11,762 bases of DNA. Source: Betaproteobacteria bacterium. Lineage in GTDB: Bacteria > Pseudomonadota > Gammaproteobacteria > Burkholderiales > SG8-39. Positions 6,175-11,762 of this stretch are shown in pieces (positions within the stretch are counted from its first letter, which is position 1; each line of letters begins with the position of its first letter). Below the pieces are notes generated by a model that was not told where the DNA came from, ran no database searches, and saw nothing but the letters and a program-made list of their open reading frames with translations. Location of the stretch: positions 1-11,762 of the forward strand of contig DAHVFK010000066.1 in the NCBI GenBank assembly GCA_027317055.1, read 5' to 3'. A program made the translations under genes and the position numbers.

Positions 6175-7878
6175 TTAGCCCTCCACGTCGGTCGCCACCC
6201 GTATCACTTCCGATACCGTGCTGCGTCCGGCGAGCACCAACTCGAGGGCGCGCGCGGTGAGGGTCCTGCCCTGGAGCTGCGGCCGGGCCGCCTCGCCGAA
6301 AGCGTTCGGGTCCGCCATGCCGGCCGCGCGCACCAGCGGGGGCGTCATCTCGAGCATTTCGTACACACCGGTGCGCCCCGCGTAGCCGGTGCCGTTGCAG
6401 TGCGAGCAGCCGCGCCCGTGCATGAAAGTACGCCCTACCCAGCCCTCCCCCAGCTGCGCCTCGAGCCAGCGCTCCGCGTGCGCCTCGGGCGGCTGCTCCT
6501 CCTTGCAGGACTCGCACACCAGGCGCAGCAGGCGCTGCGCGACCACCGCGTGCAGCGAGCTCGCCACCATGTAGCTCGGCGCACCCATGTCGATCAGGCG
6601 GATCGCCGCGCTCGCGGCGTCCCTCGTGTGCAGGGTCGAGAACACCATGTGCCCAGTGAGCGCGGCGCGCAGGCCGATCTGCGCCGTGTCCTCGTCGCGG
6701 ATCTCGCCCACCAGGATGACGTCCGGGTCCTGGCGCAGGGCCGAGCGCAGCACGCGCCCGAAGCCGAGGTCGATCCTCTCGTTCACCTGCACCTGCGTAA
6801 TGCCTTTCAGGCGGTACTCGATCGGGTCCTCGATCGTGATGATCTTGCGATCGACCGTGTTCATCTCCTGCAGCGCGGCGTAGAGCGTGGTGGTCTTGCC
6901 GCTGCCGGTCGGGCCGGTGACCAGCACCATGCCGCTGGTGCGCTGGATGATGTCGCGAAAGCGCACCAGCATGTCCGCCGGCATGCCGATCTTGTCCAGG
7001 TTTTGCAGGGTCGAGCCGCGGTTGAGCAGGCGCAGCACCACCGACTCGCCGAACTGGCTCGGCATGGTCGACATGCGCACGTCGACCGGCTGGCCACGCA
7101 CCATGACGTTTAGCCGGCCGTCGTGCGGCAGGCGCTTTTCCGAGATATCGAGCCCGGCCATCAGCTTCAGGCGCTGCGCCAGCGCGGGTCCGATCCTGCT
7201 GTCGGCCTCGGCCTGCGGCATCAGCGCGCCGTCGATGCGCACCCGGATCTGCACCCGGGTCTCCTGCGGCTCGATGTGCACGTCCGACGCGTTCACCTGC
7301 ACCGCGTCCTCGAACACCGATTGCAGCAGCTTGACCACCGGCGCCTCCTCGGCGCCGAGCCCCGCGCCGAGCGCGCCGAAGTCGATGTAGTCCTCGCCGA
7401 TGTCGCGCTCGAGCTCCTTGGCGAGGCCGCTGATCTCCTCGGTGCGGCGGTAGACCCGGTCGATCGCCTGCACCAGCAGCGCCTCGCTCACCACCGCGAC
7501 GTCGATGTCGCGCTTGAGCAGGCGCTGCAGCTCGTCGAACGCGAACAGGTCGGTCGGATCGGCAAGGCCGACCAGGTAACTCGCCTTGCGCTCTTCGAGC
7601 ATGATGGCGCGAAAGCGCCGCGCCTGCGTCTCGGGCAGCAGGCGCACCAGGTCGGGCTTGAGGTTGTAGAACTTAAGGTTGACGAACGGGATCGCGAGCT
7701 GGCGCGAGATCGCCTCGCTGATCTGCTCGTCGCTGACGAAGCCCTGCTCGAGCAGCACGCGCCCGAGCCGGCGACCGCTCTTCTTCTGTTGCGCAAGGCC
7801 GAGCGTGAGCTGCTCGCGCGAGATCAGCTTCTGCGCGACGAGGATGTCGCCTAGCCTGACCTTCTCCGGACGGTCCAT
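6175..7878 (-). CDS. mshE: MshE pilus extension ATPase with c-di-GMP-binding N-terminal domain
   Basis: This 567-residue GspE/PilB/MshE-family hexameric ATPase powers pilus extension from the cytoplasmic face of the inner membrane. The start at ATG 7878 (MDRPEKVRLGD) fits the family; the frame extends upstream to 7923 but that part looks non-homologous. Residues 8-31 and 37-60 form two 24-residue MshEN motifs (RLGDIL...LAQQ and RLGRVL...SRQ) separated by five residues, the c-di-GMP-binding signature shown for Vibrio MshE. The ATPase core has Walker A GPTGSGKTTT near residue 322, the Asp-box IITIEDPIEY, Walker B VILVGEIRDED near 387, and a His-box FSTLHTRDA. A zinc-type four-cysteine motif is complete (C455, C458, C491, C494). 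It is the first gene of the operon and divergent from the MBL-fold gene. In Vibrio mshHIJKLMN precede mshE; they are absent here. Confidence 0.95.
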   Translation of the reverse strand: MDRPEKVRLGDILVAQKLISREQLTLGLAQQKKSGRRLGRVLLEQGFVSDEQISEAISRQLAIPFVNLKFYNLKPDLVRLLPETQARRFRAIMLEERKASYLVGLADPTDLFAFDELQRLLKRDIDVAVVSEALLVQAIDRVYRRTEEISGLAKELERDIGEDYIDFGALGAGLGAEEAPVVKLLQSVFEDAVQVNASDVHIEPQETRVQIRVRIDGALMPQAEADSRIGPALAQRLKLMAGLDISEKRLPHDGRLNVMVRGQPVDVRMSTMPSQFGESVVLRLLNRGSTLQNLDKIGMPADMLVRFRDIIQRTSGMVLVTGPTGSGKTTTLYAALQEMNTVDRKIITIEDPIEYRLKGITQVQVNERIDLGFGRVLRSALRQDPDVILVGEIRDEDTAQIGLRAALTGHMVFSTLHTRDAASAAIRLIDMGAPSYMVASSLHAVVAQRLLRLVCESCKEEQPPEAHAERWLEAQLGEGWVGRTFMHGRGCSHCNGTGYAGRTGVYEMLEMTPPLVRAAGMADPNAFGEAARPQLQGRTLTARALELVLAGRSTVSEVIRVATDVEG

Positions 7879-7964
7879 GGCCGCATTATCCGTGATTCGG
7901 GCGCCCCGCGAAGCGGCTATCATAAGCGCCCGTTCAAGGCATCCGCACGCGAGGACCCCACCCC
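7879..7964. promoter_or_regulatory. Divergent intergenic region between mshE and the MBL-fold gene
   Basis: This 86-bp gap must hold the promoters of both the minus-strand MSHA operon and the plus-strand MBL-fold gene. A TATCAT (7918-7923, plus strand) is a possible -10 for the MBL gene and GATAAT (7890-7885, minus strand) a possible -10 for mshE, but neither has a convincing -35. The latter would put the start of transcription at or past the ATG, so it is doubtful. For the MBL gene, GAGGA lies about 10 nt before the ATG. Confidence 0.3.
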
Positions 7965-8918
7965 ATGTCGAAGACCTTCGCCTCCCAGGGCGACCTCAAG
8001 CCGAAGAAGATCAGCTTCAAGAAGCTCTCGCCCAACTGCTACGCGTTCACCGCCGAGGGAGACCCGAACACTGGCGTGGTGGTCGGCGACGACGGCGTGC
8101 TGGTAGTCGACGCCCAGGCCACCCCGCTCATGGCGCGCGAAGTGATCCGCCGCATCCGCCGCGTCACCTCCAAGCCGATCAAGTACGTCGTGCTGTCGCA
8201 TTACCACGCGGTGCGCGTGCTCGGCGCCGCCGCCTACAAGGCCGAGCAGATCATCGCCAGCCAGACCACGCTCGAGCTGATCCGCGAGCGCGGCAAGCAG
8301 GACATGAAGAGCGAGATCGGGCGCTTCCCGCGCCTGTTCCGTGGCGCAAAATCCATCCCCGGCCTGACCTGGCCGACGCTCGCCTTCAAAGACGAACTCA
8401 CGTTGAGCATGGGCAAGCTCGAGGTGAAGATCATCCACGCCGGCCCGGGGCACACCGCGGGCGACACCATCGTGTGGGTGCCTTCGCAGCGCGTGCTGTT
8501 CTCGGGCGACCTGGTCGAGTACGAGGCCGGCATCTACACCGGCGATGCGCAACTCGAGGAGTGGCCCGCCACGCTGCGCCGACTGCGCGCGCTAAAACCC
8601 AGGGCGCTGGTGCCGGGGCGCGGGCCGGCGCTCACCGCTCCGGCGCAGTGCGACAAGGCGATTCGCTACACGCAGGACTTCGTCAGCGCGCTGTACGCCA
8701 ATGCCAGGCGCGCGGTGGCCGCGGGCAAGACGCTTAAGCAGTCCTACGCCCAGACCCGGCGCCGCATGGACCCCAAGTACGCCGGCTATCCGATCTACGA
8801 GCACTGCATCCCATTCGACGTCACGCGCGCCTACGACGAAGCGCGCGGCATCAAGCACCCGCGCATCTGGACCGCGCGGCGCGATTTGGAGATGTGGAAG
8901 ACGATTGCCGAAAAATAG
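7965..8918 (+). CDS. MBL-fold (metallo-beta-lactamase superfamily) protein with a degenerate second metal site
   Basis: This 317-residue protein of the metallo-beta-lactamase superfamily has no signal peptide and is probably cytoplasmic. The N-terminal strands read TGVVVGDDGVLVVDAQAT. The metal-binding motif is H79-Y-H81-A-V-R84 instead of HxHxDH; the third site-1 His is in GPGHTAGD (H163), the bridging Asp in FSGDLVE (D182), and the last His is replaced in PGRGPAL (R219). The three site-1 histidines and Asp182 remain, while three site-2 positions are Val, Arg and Arg. It may bind one metal or act differently; the substrate is unknown. The C-terminal 90 residues are helical and basic (TRRRMDPKYAGYPIYEH). 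It is divergent from mshE, with no evident functional link to the pilus. The stop codon TAG and part of the last Lys codon lie within a REP-like repeat. Confidence 0.85.
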   Translation: MSKTFASQGDLKPKKISFKKLSPNCYAFTAEGDPNTGVVVGDDGVLVVDAQATPLMAREVIRRIRRVTSKPIKYVVLSHYHAVRVLGAAAYKAEQIIASQTTLELIRERGKQDMKSEIGRFPRLFRGAKSIPGLTWPTLAFKDELTLSMGKLEVKIIHAGPGHTAGDTIVWVPSQRVLFSGDLVEYEAGIYTGDAQLEEWPATLRRLRALKPRALVPGRGPALTAPAQCDKAIRYTQDFVSALYANARRAVAAGKTLKQSYAQTRRRMDPKYAGYPIYEHCIPFDVTRAYDEARGIKHPRIWTARRDLEMWKTIAEK

Positions 8919-8968
8919 GGACAGACCCTATTTTTGGAGTCAGAAAAATAGGGTCTGTCCCTATTTTT
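8911..8968. repeat. Pair of inverted 25-bp REP-like hairpin units
   Basis: Unit 1 (8911-8935) has perfect 10-bp arms AAAAATAGGG and CCCTATTTTT around ACAGA. Unit 2 (8944-8968) is its exact reverse complement, with centre TCTGT and an 8-nt spacer GGAGTCAG between the units. Each unit can fold alone, or the pair can form one 25-bp hairpin. A unit with GGGACAGACC is reminiscent of REP elements mobilised by REP-associated tyrosine transposases (RAYT); this likeness is from memory. With A5 and T5 at the ends it could also end transcription in both directions. It overlaps the stop codon of the MBL-fold gene. Confidence 0.9.
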
Positions 8969-8970
8969 CT

Positions 8971-9009
8971 AAGTGCGGTCCCGCTCCGCACTTGCGTGCG
9001 GAGCGGGAC
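8971..9009. repeat. GC-rich hairpin with a competing alternative fold
   Basis: GTCCCGCTCCGCAC (8978-8991) and GTGCGGAGCGGGAC (8996-9009) are perfect 14-bp inverted arms with the loop TTGC. The left arm can instead pair backwards: AAGTGCGG (8971-8978) and CCGCACTT (8986-8993) form a perfect 8-bp stem with a 7-nt loop. The two folds exclude each other. No T-tract follows on either side, so it is not a simple intrinsic terminator. Confidence 0.75.
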
Positions 9010-9013
9010 GAAC

Positions 9014-9053
9014 CCCGCCGTGGGAGGAGGAGGGAGGAGGATCCCGCGGCGGG
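9014..9053. repeat. 12-bp hairpin presenting a 16-nt GGA-repeat loop
   Basis: CCCGCCGTGGGA (9014-9025) pairs with TCCCGCGGCGGG (9042-9053), 12 continuous pairs in plus-strand RNA with one G-U, leaving the all-purine loop GGAGGAGGGAGGAGGA. On the minus strand the T/G position becomes an A/C mismatch and the loop is all pyrimidine. It lies just downstream of the stop of the minus-strand 74-residue gene and could be part of its 3' end. Confidence 0.65.
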
Positions 9054-9065
9054 CGCAGCCGGTGA

Positions 9066-9290
9066 TCAGTGCTGGCGCAGACCGGCGCCGGTTTGGGACG
9101 CCGCGCTCTCGCGCAGCGCGCGGAAATAGGCCACGATGCGCGCCCCGAGGCGCGAAACCATGCCGGCGATCGCCTCGGCGCGTTCGCGCTTGGCCTGCCG
9201 CATGATCTCGGTCATTTGGTAATCCGAGAGCGGGAGTCGCGGTTCGGCCGCAAGGTGCTGCTCGATGTACCGTATTTCGCTGGCGTTCAT
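9066..9290 (-). CDS. Small protein of unknown function (74 residues)
   Basis: I do not recognise this family. The protein starts MNASEIRYIEQHLAAEPRL and continues with a charged helical centre (MTEIMRQAKRERAEAIAGM) and an amphipathic, basic stretch (RLGARIVAYFRALRE); the tail is Ser/Gly/Gln rich. There is no signal peptide, membrane segment or cysteine. The start is well supported: GAGGT lies 7 nt upstream of ATG 9290, in an AT-rich intergenic region, while the body has the codon use of the neighbours. It is divergently arranged with the LysR-type regulator, a layout in which the regulator often controls its neighbour. Part of the helical pattern recalls short bacterial proteins with basic arginine-rich C-termini, but no function can be assigned. 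Confidence 0.7.
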   Translation of the reverse strand: MNASEIRYIEQHLAAEPRLPLSDYQMTEIMRQAKRERAEAIAGMVSRLGARIVAYFRALRESAASQTGAGLRQH

Positions 9291-9396
9291 GGTGTTACCT
9301 CATTCAACTGTGTTGCGATGCAGCAATGATATGTCTTTGCTATATGGTTTAGAATAGGCTGAATTATCAATTCAGCTTTGCGTAAACAGCAAAGAT
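9291..9396. promoter_or_regulatory. Divergent control region between the small gene and the LysR gene
   Basis: This 106-bp AT-rich stretch separates two divergent genes. It contains a perfect dyad, GCTGAATT (9358-9365) and AATTCAGC (9369-9376) around ATC, well suited as a LysR-type operator. GATATGTCTTTGCT (9328-9341) recurs as an imperfect inverted copy (AGCAAAGATATGTC, 9388-9401; 12 of 14) overlapping the LysR start codon. TAGAAT (9350-9355) is a possible -10 for the LysR gene and TATCAT (9332-9327, minus strand) for the small gene, both without clear -35 boxes. Confidence 0.5.
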
Positions 9397-10371
9397 ATGT
9401 CCGATTCGCTCCAGCAAATGTCGATTTTCGCCAAGGTAGTTGTCAGCGGCAGCCTGTCTGCCGCGGGGCGCGAGCTGGGGCTCTCCCCGGCGGTGGTCAG
9501 CCGCAGCCTGTCCGCGCTCGAGGCACGCCTGGGCACCCGGCTCATCCACCGTACGACGCGCAGCCTGCACCTGACCGACGAAGGCGCGGCCTACTATGAG
9601 TCCTGCACCCGCATCCTGGACGAGATCGAGGAAGCCGAGGCGATGGCGGCCGCCGGGCGCGACGAGCCGCGGGGCGTGCTCAAGGTCGCGCTGCCGGCCT
9701 CGTTCGGCCACCAGCACATCGCGCCGCTGGTGCCGCAGTTCGCCGCACGCTACCCCAAGCTGCGTATCGCGCTCAGCCTGTCGGACCGGCGCGTAAACGT
9801 GATCGACGAGGGCTTCGACCTCGCGGTGCGCATCGCCGAGCTGGAGGACTCCTCGCTTGCGGCGCGCAAGCTCGCGCCCAACCGGCGCGTGGTGTGCGCG
9901 AGCCCCGATTACCTGCGCCGCCACGGCACGCCGCGCACGCCGCAGGAGCTGACCAAGCACAGCTTCCTGGTCGCCAACTGGGGCGACGGCAGCTTTGCCA
10001 TGACGCTCGAGTACAGGGGCCCGGTGGGCAAGCAGGGCGAGGTGCGCGTGACCGGCAAGTACGCGTGCGACAACTGGGAAGTGCTGCGCGAGTGGGCGCT
10101 TGCCGGCCTGGGCGTCGCGCTCAAGTCGACCTGGGATGTGCGCCCACAGCTCGAGGACGGCTCCTTGGTGCCGCTCTGCCCCGGCTATACCTTCGACACG
10201 GACGTAGCCATTTACGCCGTCTACCCGCACCGCCGCCACTTGCCCGCCAAGACGCGCGCCTTCGTCGATTTCCTGGTCGAATCCTTCGGCCCCGAGCCTT
10301 ACTGGGACCTGCCGCCGGCGAAGCACCTGAAGCCGCGAATCAAGGCCCGCGCCGCGCCCCAGACCGGCTAG
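9397..10371 (+). CDS. LysR-family transcriptional regulator
   Basis: This 324-residue LysR-type regulator has an N-terminal winged helix-turn-helix (residues about 1-60: MSIFAKVVVSGSLSAAGREL, then GLSPAVVSRSLSALEARLG, RLIHRTTRSLHLTDEG), a linker helix (ILDEIEEAEAMAA), and a two-lobed periplasmic-binding-like effector domain from about residue 90 (LKVALPASFGHQHIAPLVPQF, DLAVRIAEL, CASPDYLRRHG, WALAGLGVALKSTWDV). It most resembles the CrgA/DmlR/YafC-like branch. The effector is unknown. The ATG at 9397 has no strong Shine-Dalgarno; it lies in an inverted repeat, which suggests autoregulation. It is divergent from the small gene and 160 bp upstream of the ferredoxin oxidoreductase gene, and either could be its target. 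Confidence 0.93.
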   Translation: MSDSLQQMSIFAKVVVSGSLSAAGRELGLSPAVVSRSLSALEARLGTRLIHRTTRSLHLTDEGAAYYESCTRILDEIEEAEAMAAAGRDEPRGVLKVALPASFGHQHIAPLVPQFAARYPKLRIALSLSDRRVNVIDEGFDLAVRIAELEDSSLAARKLAPNRRVVCASPDYLRRHGTPRTPQELTKHSFLVANWGDGSFAMTLEYRGPVGKQGEVRVTGKYACDNWEVLREWALAGLGVALKSTWDVRPQLEDGSLVPLCPGYTFDTDVAIYAVYPHRRHLPAKTRAFVDFLVESFGPEPYWDLPPAKHLKPRIKARAAPQTG

Positions 10372-10531
10372 CGCGCGAACCAATGTTTCGCCGACCCGCG
10401 CGAGCCGCTATCCTAGGCGGGCTGAACAGTGTCCGGGCGGGACACAATCCCGTGAGGACGATGGCGCCAAGCTGCACAACCCGGTGCGGCCGAGGGCCCC
10501 ACACGAACACGATTTTTGTGGAGACATGCTG
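10372..10531 (+). promoter_or_regulatory. Leader region of the ferredoxin oxidoreductase gene
   Basis: This 160-bp non-coding stretch precedes the oxidoreductase gene. A possible -10 (TATCCT, 10409-10414) lacks a clear -35. Downstream, GTGTCC (10429-10434) and GGACAC (10440-10445) form a perfect 6-bp dyad around GGGCG, which could be an operator or an mRNA hairpin. The stretch ends in GGAGA (10520-10524), 7 nt before ATG 10532, the ribosome-binding site used to choose that start. Confidence 0.35.
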
Positions 10532-11762
10532 ATGAACGCACCCGTTGACGCATCCAAGCTCGCCCAGGTATCACTCGACGACAAGTACACGCTCGGCAAG
10601 GGGCGCGTGTTCCTCACCGGCACCCAGGCGCTGGTGCGCCTGATGCTGCTGCAGCGCGCGCGCGACGTGCTCGCCGGGCTGAACACCGCGGGCTACATCT
10701 CGGGCTACCGCGGCTCGCCGCTGGGCGGCGTCGACCAGACGATGTGGGGCGCGAAGAAGCACCTCGAGCGCCACCACGTCGTGTTCCAGCCGGGCGTCAA
10801 CGAGGACCTCGCCGCCACCGCGGTGTGGGGCACGCAGCAGGTCGGCATGTTCCCCGGCGCGAAATACGACGGCGTGTTCGGCATGTGGTACGGCAAGGGC
10901 CCGGGGGTCGATCGCTGCGGCGACGTGTTCAAGCATGCCAACGCCGCCGGGACCTCCAAGCACGGCGGCGTGCTCGCGCTCGCCGGCGACGACCACGCGG
11001 CCAAATCTTCCACCCTGCCGCACCAGTCCGAGCACATTTTCAAGGCCTGCATGATCCCGGTGCTCAACCCGGCCAACGTGCAGGAGTACCTCGACCTCGG
11101 GCTGCACGGCTTCGCCATGAGCCGCTACGCCGGCTGCTGGGTCGCGTTCAAGTGCGTCACCGACGTGGTCGAGTCGGGCGCCTCGGTCGAGGTCGACCCC
11201 GAGCGGGTGCGCATCCGGCTGCCGGGCGATTTCACGCTGCCGCAGGGCGGCCTGAACATCCGCTGGCCCGACGCGATCCTCGAGCAGGAGGCGCGCCTGC
11301 TCGACTGGAAGGCCTACGCCGCGCTCGCTTACGTGCGCGCCAACAAGCTCGATCGCGTGGTTTTGGACTCGCCCGCCGCGCGCCTGGGCATCGTCACCAC
11401 CGGCAAGTCCTTCGGCGACACGATGCAGGCGCTGGCGGACCTCGGCATCGACGAGAAGGTCGCGCGCGACATCGGCCTGCGCGTGTACAAGGTGGCGATG
11501 ACCTGGCCGCTCGAGCCGCAGGGCGCGCGCCGCTTCGCCGAGGGGCTGGAAGAAATCCTGGTGGTGGAGGAAAAGCGCCAGCTGATCGAGTACCAGATCA
11601 AGGAGGAGCTCTACAACTGGAAGGACGGCGTGCGCGCACCGCGCGTGGTCGGCAAGTTCGACGACAACGGCGAGTGGAGCCGCGCCGCCGGCCAGCCCGC
11701 CGGCTCCTGGCTGCTGCCGGCGCACTATGAGCACTCGCCGGCGATGGTGGCCCGCGTCATTG
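10532..11762 (+). CDS. Indolepyruvate ferredoxin oxidoreductase-like protein, 5' part (runs off the right edge)
   Basis: The first 410 codons of a thiamine-diphosphate-dependent 2-oxoacid:ferredoxin oxidoreductase are present; the gene continues beyond the window. Proteobacterial single-chain members of this family are roughly 1,100-1,200 residues, so about a third is seen. The N-terminal TPP pyrimidine-binding domain has GYRGSPLGGVD near residue 58, the activating Glu in VNEDLAATA (E91), and further family-like stretches MWYGKGPGVDR, GDDHAAKSSTLPHQSEH and VVDSPAARLGIV-type sequence (here VVLDSPAARLGIVTTGKS) opening the next domain. EILVVEEKRQLIEYQIKEELY lies near residue 345. The family oxidatively decarboxylates arylpyruvates to the acyl-CoA in amino-acid breakdown. 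ATG 10532 is chosen for GGAGA 7 nt upstream; an in-frame ATG at 10526 is too close to that site. Confidence 0.92.
   Translation, partial: MNAPVDASKLAQVSLDDKYTLGKGRVFLTGTQALVRLMLLQRARDVLAGLNTAGYISGYRGSPLGGVDQTMWGAKKHLERHHVVFQPGVNEDLAATAVWGTQQVGMFPGAKYDGVFGMWYGKGPGVDRCGDVFKHANAAGTSKHGGVLALAGDDHAAKSSTLPHQSEHIFKACMIPVLNPANVQEYLDLGLHGFAMSRYAGCWVAFKCVTDVVESGASVEVDPERVRIRLPGDFTLPQGGLNIRWPDAILEQEARLLDWKAYAALAYVRANKLDRVVLDSPAARLGIVTTGKSFGDTMQALADLGIDEKVARDIGLRVYKVAMTWPLEPQGARRFAEGLEEILVVEEKRQLIEYQIKEELYNWKDGVRAPRVVGKFDDNGEWSRAAGQPAGSWLLPAHYEHSPAMVARVI

Noticed and set aside
5236..7113. Plus-strand open frame of 625 codons antisense to mshG and mshE
   Set aside because: His/Arg/Asp/Gln-rich composition typical of the reverse frame of GC-rich genes; mshG and mshE are unmistakable on the minus strand.
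7879..7923. Upstream ATG at 7923 as the mshE start
   Set aside because: The extra 15 residues look unlike the family N-terminus and would fill the short divergent promoter region; MDRPEKVRLGD at 7878 fits MshE proteins.
9367..10383. Minus-strand open frame of 338 codons over the LysR gene
   Set aside because: Shadow of the LysR coding sequence; no recognisable domain and no start signals.
10571..11734. Minus-strand open frame of 387 codons over the ferredoxin oxidoreductase gene
   Set aside because: Shadow frame; the plus-strand frame carries clear TPP-enzyme motifs throughout.

Overview
The window is high-GC bacterial DNA, densely packed with genes that have GC-rich third codon positions and GTG/ATG starts overlapping their neighbours' stops. 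The gene content (MSHA-type pilus, LysR regulator, single-chain indolepyruvate ferredoxin oxidoreductase-like protein, a particular metallo-beta-lactamase-fold protein) most resembles a betaproteobacterium (Burkholderiales, Rhodocyclales or Nitrosomonadales). That placement is inferred from gene style, not from a marker gene.

Left two thirds (1-7878, minus strand): a mannose-sensitive-haemagglutinin (MSHA) type IV pilus operon, read right to left as mshE (motor ATPase with a c-di-GMP-binding N-domain), mshG (inner-membrane platform), mshF, a short major-type pilin (mshA-like), a multi-spanning O-antigen ligase/PglL-like glycosyltransferase, then minor prepilins mshC, mshD, mshO and mshP (mshP runs off the left edge). 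Junctions are adjacent or overlap by 3-20 bp, except around the pilin gene. The pilin has its own AT-rich upstream region with a sigma70-type promoter candidate and two perfect dyads. It is followed by a strong intrinsic terminator. That terminator lies inside the 5' end of the open frame of the downstream ligase gene, so pilin output could be set apart from that of the ligase and minor pilins.

Middle (7879-9065): a divergent metallo-beta-lactamase-fold gene whose second metal site is degenerate, followed by about 145 bp that is almost wholly palindromic. This holds two inverted copies of a 25-bp REP-like hairpin (the first supplies the upstream gene's stop codon), a 14-bp GC hairpin with a competing alternative fold, and a 12-bp hairpin with a 16-nt GGA-repeat loop.

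Right (9066-11762): a 74-residue unknown protein gene divergent from a LysR-family regulator, sharing a 106-bp AT-rich control region with a perfect 8-bp-arm dyad. Then comes the 5' part of a large indolepyruvate ferredoxin oxidoreductase-like gene, truncated by the right edge.

The parts best worth following up are the ligase embedded in the MSHA operon (candidate pilin O-glycosylation), the terminator embedded in its 5' end, the degenerate MBL site, and the structured intergenic cassette. No CRISPR, tRNA, rRNA or transposase gene was seen.
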